DNA from: Anaerolineae bacterium
GTDB taxonomy: Bacteria; Chloroflexota; Anaerolineae; Aggregatilineales; Phototrophicaceae
Length of the DNA: 40,307 nt
Direction: 5' to 3'
Assembly (NCBI GenBank): GCA_022824465.1
Contig: JAJDZV010000002.1
Span: 84,192-124,498 of the forward strand
Below, piece after piece: positions 36,363 through 40,307 of this stretch. The notes under the pieces were generated by a model. That model did not search any database, was not told where the DNA came from, and worked only from the letters and a program-made list of their open reading frames with translations. Numbering within the stretch: the stretch's first letter is position 1; each line of letters opens with the position of its first letter. Both the position numbers and the translations under genes were made by a program.

Positions 36363-38033
36363 TTATGAAGCCTCCACCAGATCGCCGATGGCTTTGACCA
36401 TGATGCGGGTGGCGTTGCCGGGCAGGTAAGCCAGCGGCACTTCTTCGACATCGACGATCTCGATGCTGTCGGCATTTGCGCCGGCGTTGATCGCGCGGTC
36501 GCTGGCTTCAGCTTTGGCTTGATCGAGGGCTTCATCGCGGCTGAGATCGGCGAGGGAGAAGATGCGGTCGCATTCGCCGCCGACCTGGGCGATGGCGGCG
36601 CCGATGGCATTTGCGACTGGGAAATGATCGGGTTTGATGATTTCGGATGCGCCATCGATTTCGTCGGTGACCAGGATGCTGCCGCCGCCGACAACGATGA
36701 CCGGGACGGGCGTGGCGCTGGTTTTCATGCGGTCGACGGCGATGGCGATCATCTCCATAATGCGCGCTTTTACCGCGTCCACCAGCCCTGAATCGAGACC
36801 GGCAACGGCGCTCGCGTCGCCGATATCTTCGCCCCCGCCGGCCACGATTACATCGGTAGCGGTCAAGATATCGCCGCCGAAGACCAGCGCCTTCTCAGTC
36901 AGTTCGTAGCCGACGCTGCGCGGGCCGACTTTAATTGGCCCCCGCCCTAAATCAAATGCCCCCTCGGTCCCCCGCCTCACGGGGGATGTTTCCCATGAAG
37001 AGGGAGGGACTTCAGTGACAGAGTCCGCCTCCCCTTCCCTCCTTGTGGGGGAAGGGGCCGGGGGATGGGGGCTAACCAAGCTGCCGCCGCCCAAGCCGAT
37101 CGAGTAGGTATCGGGCATGCGGAAGTTGGTGCGGACGCCGCCGATATCGACAGCGAGCGCGGCTACCCGCGGGAAGCCATGCTGCAAGACACCGATATCG
37201 GTGGTGGTTCCGCCGACGTCCACGACGATGGCATCGCGCAAACCGCTGAGGAAAGCGGCGCCGCGCATGCTGTTGGTGGGACCGGAGGCGAAAGTGAGGA
37301 CGGGATACTCTTTGGCGAAGTCGGCGTTCATCAGCGTGCCGTCATTCTGGCTGATGTAGAAGGGCGCGGTGATTTGCAGTTCATCGAGCGCCGCTTTGAA
37401 GCCGTCGACCGTGCGGGCGGCCAGTTGCCGCAAGCAGGAGTTCATGATGGCGGCGTTCTCGCGCTCCAGGAGGCCGATGCGACCGATCTCGCTGGAGAGG
37501 GTGATATTGGCATCGGGGATGACCTCGCGGACGATATCGGCGCTTTGCTCTTCAAAGGTCGCATTGACCGGGGAGAAGACCGAAGAGATGGCGATTGCGT
37601 TCAAGCCGGCGTCGCGGATCTTGATGGCGATGTCGCGGACTTCATCGGGCTGATAGGCGGAGATTTCGCGGCCGTCGAATTCGTGCCCGCCGTGCGCCAG
37701 ATGGGCATTGCCCCCGACGATATCGCGCAGGTCATCGGGCCAATCGACCATGGGCGGCAGGCAGACGGTGGCGGGCAAACCGAGGCGGATACAAGCAGTC
37801 GGCGTCAGATGTTTGCGCTCGACGACGGCGTTGGTGAAGTGGGTCGTGCCGATCATGACGCCATCGATGTTGGCTGCCTCGATACTGGAATCGGCGATCA
37901 CCTGGCGCAGCGCCGTCGCGATGCCCTCCGATACGTTGGCGGTGGTGGGGGTTTTGTTCGAGCTGATGACCTGGGCGCCGTCCATCAAGACGGCATCGGT
38001 ATTGGTGCCGCCGACATCTACTCCGATTCTCAT
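36363..38033 (-). CDS. Hydantoinase/oxoprolinase family protein (HyuA-like), with an internal repeat insertion
   Basis: 556 aa. Actin-like ATPase signatures: N-terminal MRIGVDVGGTNTDAVLMDG, GTTHFTNAVVERKHL, a second phosphate loop IVVDVGGTTTDIGVLQHG and C-terminal PVIVVGGGSILV. Known relatives use ATP to open cyclic amides such as hydantoins or 5-oxoproline, or to carboxylate ketones. Between GLGGGSLV and IKVGPRSVGYEL, normally about contiguous, are 46 extra residues beginning SPHPPAPSPTRREGE, encoded by two palindromic repeats (36936-37073) in frame. The insertion is near the nucleotide site, so activity is open to doubt. A strong AAGGAG precedes ATG 38033. No HyuB is present; four DUF917 genes follow. 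Confidence 0.9.
   Translation of the reverse strand: MRIGVDVGGTNTDAVLMDGAQVISSNKTPTTANVSEGIATALRQVIADSSIEAANIDGVMIGTTHFTNAVVERKHLTPTACIRLGLPATVCLPPMVDWPDDLRDIVGGNAHLAHGGHEFDGREISAYQPDEVRDIAIKIRDAGLNAIAISSVFSPVNATFEEQSADIVREVIPDANITLSSEIGRIGLLERENAAIMNSCLRQLAARTVDGFKAALDELQITAPFYISQNDGTLMNADFAKEYPVLTFASGPTNSMRGAAFLSGLRDAIVVDVGGTTTDIGVLQHGFPRVAALAVDIGGVRTNFRMPDTYSIGLGGGSLVSPHPPAPSPTRREGEADSVTEVPPSSWETSPVRRGTEGAFDLGRGPIKVGPRSVGYELTEKALVFGGDILTATDVIVAGGGEDIGDASAVAGLDSGLVDAVKARIMEMIAIAVDRMKTSATPVPVIVVGGGSILVTDEIDGASEIIKPDHFPVANAIGAAIAQVGGECDRIFSLADLSRDEALDQAKAEASDRAINAGANADSIEIVDVEEVPLAYLPGNATRIMVKAIGDLVEAS
36936..37073. repeat. Composite palindromic repeat inserted in the hydantoinase-like gene
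   Basis: 138 bp, a multiple of three. Part one (37031-37072) is a family A element in inverse orientation (CCCCTTCCCTCC... GGGGAAGGGGCC). Part two (36937-37008) is another G/C palindrome containing CCCCCGCCTCACGGGGG. Together they add 46 codons with no stop. Confidence 0.85.
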
Positions 38034-38127
38034 TTGCGATCTCCTTCTAAATGACGGACATTCGATTCTGGTATTGCGGACGACTCAGCGGGTCGCGTAA
38101 ACACTGCGCAATTGGCGGGCATCACAG

Positions 38128-38306
38128 GGCTGAGGACAGGATAGTTTTTCAGCGAGCAGAAAATCGTCGTATATCTTATACTTTCTTGAGCTCTTTTTTT
38201 TGCGTCCTGATAGGTCGCCCCTACAATTTTCGCCTAATAGGATGTTTGTGATTGCTGCCTTGCCACTTTTAAATCCCATCGGTTCAAACTTGTCCTGTCC
38301 TCAGCC
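38128..38306. repeat. 179-bp segment bounded by 14-bp inverted repeats
   Basis: GGCTGAGGACAGGA (38128-38141) and its exact complement TCCTGTCCTCAGCC (38293-38306). The same motif occurs at 7642 and 8096. The inner sequence is AT-rich, codes for nothing recognisable, and carries a half family B repeat. Together with its flanks it fills the gene-free gap 38034-38374. It might be a non-autonomous mobile element; no target duplication was found. Confidence 0.6.
38169..38181. promoter_or_regulatory. 13-bp palindrome upstream of the hydantoinase-DUF917 operon
   Basis: GTATA-TCT-TATAC is a perfect dyad ~136 bp before ATG 38033. On the minus strand it reads GTATAAGATATAC, which also contains -10-like hexamers, but no good -35 is seen. 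It may be an operator or part of the promoter. Confidence 0.35.
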
Positions 38307-38374
38307 TACAAAGGGCGCGCAGACATCGCCCGCCGACCACTGACCGTCAGGCGCCCGACAGGCTTCAGGTGGCG

Positions 38375-39163
38375 CTAATGCCACCATTGATACTGCGGAT
38401 TCTCAATATTCTCAAGTAACACTGGCAGTCCAAATTGGAAGCTGTCGTCGGGATTGATGATAGTGAGCAGGTCTAGCTGGATTTCCAGGCAGGCTCGTTC
38501 CGCCTCCAAGCCATAATAGATTTGCCCGGCTTCAAATTGGCGCACATGGCAGGCCTCATGGACGATGATGCCAGCCAGCCAGACAGGACCGGCATCCACA
38601 TGCTTGGGGCTGATGTTGAATGTTCGGTAATGCACCCAGACGCCCGTGCCATAAGCTTCGGTGACCGCTTTGATTTTGTCCAGCCCTTGATCAACGTAGG
38701 CGTGCCAGGCGGGCGCGCGCTCCCGCAATAGATCAAGCGCTTCCTGGATTGCGGTTATAAAGTCCTCCGAGCCTTCGATGACGATCCCCGGATGTTCGCA
38801 TTGCTTGTTCTTATATGCCCAAAAGCCGTTTACCCATTCCTGGTCGCTGCTGCATTGGCGATTTATGAAGCAGCAGTTGTCGATGCCCGATGGTCCGGTC
38901 TGGCTGTTTTCAAGGCGGGTGTAGCCGACCCAATCGGCCAGCCATAGTTGCTTGCCGTTTCGGCTGATTTGCAGCCAATCGCCCTGCGAGCCAGTGACAT
39001 GCAAGATAGCGGCGGCCGGCGCTATTTCAAAGACGGTCTCCTTCAAGCCGGGACCGGTCCGCAAATTGGTATTCCAGTTTATGCGAATGGAATAGTCTTC
39101 CGCCAATGCGGCAGCGCCTAGCAGGCAGAGAGCGAAAAGCGCTGCGGCGATCTTGCTTTTCAT
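38375..39163 (-). CDS. Secreted protein with SH3-like domain and HExxH putative metallopeptidase region
   Basis: 262 aa from ATG 39163, where a signal peptide begins (KIAAALFALCLLGAAALA, cleavage near AE). Residues ~25-85 look like a bacterial SH3 domain (NTNLRTGPGLKETVFEIAPA, GDWLQISRNGKQLWLADWVG). A cysteine-rich stretch follows (DNCCFINRQCSS). Residues 202-206 are HEACH, a zincin HExxH motif, and AERACLEIQLDLL about 18 residues later offers a glutamate third ligand, as in gluzincins. Likely an exported zinc peptidase-like protein, perhaps wall- or surface-targeted by SH3; activity is unproven. AAGGAAT precedes the start. A longer frame to 39376 is rejected since it overlaps the next remnant. 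Confidence 0.78.
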   Translation of the reverse strand: MKSKIAAALFALCLLGAAALAEDYSIRINWNTNLRTGPGLKETVFEIAPAAAILHVTGSQGDWLQISRNGKQLWLADWVGYTRLENSQTGPSGIDNCCFINRQCSSDQEWVNGFWAYKNKQCEHPGIVIEGSEDFITAIQEALDLLRERAPAWHAYVDQGLDKIKAVTEAYGTGVWVHYRTFNISPKHVDAGPVWLAGIIVHEACHVRQFEAGQIYYGLEAERACLEIQLDLLTIINPDDSFQFGLPVLLENIENPQYQWWH

Positions 39164-39174
39164 GCTAGAATTCC

Positions 39175-39366
39175 TTATTCCTGCAAAGCGGGGGCTTGCG
39201 AAGCCCGCCATTCCGCCATCGTCTTGTTGCCTTTGCTCATGTTGCAATGCGTGCAGAGCAGTTGCAAGTTTTCCCAATGATCGCTGCAGCTGTTGAGGCC
39301 GCTCATGACGGGCAGGTTGTCGCCGGTCCAGACCGTGCCGCTGGCGAAGTTGGGTTTGTGGGTCAT
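39175..39366 (-). pseudogene. Internally deleted remnant of a DNA methyltransferase with HNH domain
   Basis: 63 codons. The first part, THKPNFASGTVWTGDNLPVM followed by SGLNS, looks like the N-terminus of a site-specific DNA methylase (TGDNL-VM-G-NS normally leads into the DPPF catalytic motif). The second, DHWENLQLLCTHCNMSKGNK, is the C-terminal half of an HNH nuclease motif (normally DH...GG.DH.ENLQLLC..CN..KG). The catalytic middle of both is absent: the frame jumps from one to the other at LNSCS-DHWEN. I read this as a methylase-HNH fusion that lost its centre by an in-frame deletion. It could still be expressed but cannot methylate. Family recall is from memory, not a search. Confidence 0.6.
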
Positions 39367-39381
39367 GGCGAGTCACTATTA

Positions 39382-40307
39382 CTATTCGACTTCGGGCGGC
39401 GGCAGCATCTTGTCTCCCACGTCTTGCAGCCGTTGAGCGAATTCTTCATCGGATAACTTGTCTTCAACCATCAAACGGTCTCTATAGGCTTCATATTCTT
39501 CCCTGACACGAGCCTTCATCGCATCTCGCGACACCTTGCCAGAATTTTGCAGCAATGGCATTTCGTTTAGTCCGCCAATGAACTGGTCAAGCTTCTTCAC
39601 CCAATCAGCCATATACATCGGCTTCTGATCGACAACTTGCAATTCGGCGAAGGACAAGAACTGCTCCACAAGTAGATTCAAACGTTTCAATTCAATGGCT
39701 TCCAGGTAATTCTTGGCGACGAAAGCGTCTTTTATGGTCATCGTATCGCGTTTCCAGGTCGTTAATCCCATGTTGATTCTGTCGCTGCCGACGCGATCCA
39801 GAATCAGTTCAGCGGCAGTATGTCCATGTATCGCGTAGTGGAATTTGTTTTGTACCGTGCCAAAGAATTTTTTCGCCACCGGGTTGCCTGATTGATAGTC
39901 GATGCTCGTGGCAAAAACATCGAGGACTTTGCGATAGAAGTTGTATTCCGAACTGCGGATATTGCGTATCCGCTGTTCCAGTTCCTCAAAGTAATTCGAG
40001 CCCCCATGCGCCAGCCGGTCGTCGTCCATGACGAAGCCTTTGACGATGAGTTCGCGCAATTGCCGGGTCGCCCATATACGAAATTGTGTGCCGCGATAAG
40101 AATTGACGCGATAGCCGACTGAGATGATCATGTCGAGATTGTAGTGCATAACCTGTCTTGATACTCTGCGTGAACCCTCGCGTCGAACTTGTAAGAAATA
40201 CTTACAAGTTGGGTCGGCCTCCAATTCGCCAGTTTCATAAATGTTGCCGATATGCAATGTAATGTTCTGCGCGGTTACTTGAAACAGCTCCGCCATATCT
40301 CGCTGAC
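39382..40307 (-). CDS. RhuM-family protein (5' end outside window)
   Basis: At least 307 codons; the frame continues past the window edge (codons for QRD precede MAELFQ), matching the family's TQ..MAELF context, so the ATG at 40296 is internal. Seen: MAELFQVTAQNITLHIGNIY, HYNLDMIISVGYRVNSYRGT, QFRIWATRQLRELIVKGFVM, DDDRLAHGGSNYFEELEQRI. These are hallmarks of 'virulence protein RhuM' proteins, first noted in a Salmonella pathogenicity island and widespread on genomic islands; their biochemical role is unknown. Its neighbour is a methylase remnant, which fits an island of defence-type or mobile genes extending beyond this window. Confidence 0.88.
   Translation of the reverse strand, partial: QRDMAELFQVTAQNITLHIGNIYETGELEADPTCKYFLQVRREGSRRVSRQVMHYNLDMIISVGYRVNSYRGTQFRIWATRQLRELIVKGFVMDDDRLAHGGSNYFEELEQRIRNIRSSEYNFYRKVLDVFATSIDYQSGNPVAKKFFGTVQNKFHYAIHGHTAAELILDRVGSDRINMGLTTWKRDTMTIKDAFVAKNYLEAIELKRLNLLVEQFLSFAELQVVDQKPMYMADWVKKLDQFIGGLNEMPLLQNSGKVSRDAMKARVREEYEAYRDRLMVEDKLSDEEFAQRLQDVGDKMLPPPEVE

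Noticed and set aside
39164..39376. 71-codon upstream extension of the SH3/HExxH protein
   Set aside because: It is another frame over the methylase-HNH remnant; the signal peptide begins at ATG 39163.

Overview
The window is a GC-rich bacterial chromosome segment, almost wholly coding and almost wholly metabolic. Two sulfatases, three sugar or amino-acid type binding proteins, FAD-dependent oxidoreductases, a phytanoyl-CoA dioxygenase-like enzyme, several DUF917 genes with a hydantoinase-like ATPase, and families of short palindromic repeats together resemble environmental Chloroflexota (for example marine or host-associated lineages). That placement rests on gene content only and is not proven. 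There is no rRNA, tRNA or CRISPR array.

Layout. (1) 1-3547: a 5'-truncated glucarate-dehydratase-like enolase-superfamily gene and a DHDPS/NAL-family lyase on the + strand, facing a SorC/DeoR-type sugar regulator. (2) 3550-7426, minus strand: an E1 alpha-beta fusion and a lipoyl E2 of a 2-oxoacid dehydrogenase complex, with the regulator as the last gene. (3) 7427-8494: a gene-free block made mainly of two direct copies of a ~335 bp sequence. (4) 8495-13535, minus: a ribose/xylose-type (CUT2) ABC transporter with its sugar kinase, read binding protein > ATPase > permease > kinase. (5) 13676-14065: a divergent VOC protein. (6) 14073-19049, minus: a CUT1 binding protein and two permeases followed by a type I sulfatase, suggesting import and desulfation of a sulfated glycan or its fragments; the ATPase is not here. 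(7) 19268-25644, mostly plus: unknown proteins, two PF12831-like FAD oxidoreductases and a PhyH oxygenase, a compact oxidative gene set of unknown substrate. (8) 25641-30255: an orphan Leu/Ile/Val-type binding protein, a secreted FG-GAP/ASPIC protein and a second sulfatase. (9) 30285-31619: a PIN-domain toxin with an unusually large (287 aa) partner, lower in GC than its neighbours. (10) 31660-38033, minus: four tandem DUF917 paralogues behind a hydantoinase/oxoprolinase-like protein. (11) 38375-40307, minus: a secreted SH3-like/HExxH protein, an internally deleted DNA methylase-HNH remnant and the cut-off gene of a RhuM-family protein.

Two palindromic repeat families run through the window. 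One (G/C-only arms, CCCCTTCCC...GGGAAGGGG) lies just upstream of four start codons and has also entered two genes in frame. The other (GTAGGGGCG... / ...CGCCCCTAC) fills operon gaps and provides one stop codon. The most promising novelties are the large antitoxin-like partner of the PIN toxin, the fourfold DUF917 array, the PhyH/FAD oxidoreductase cluster, and the repeats that appear to supply ribosome binding sites.
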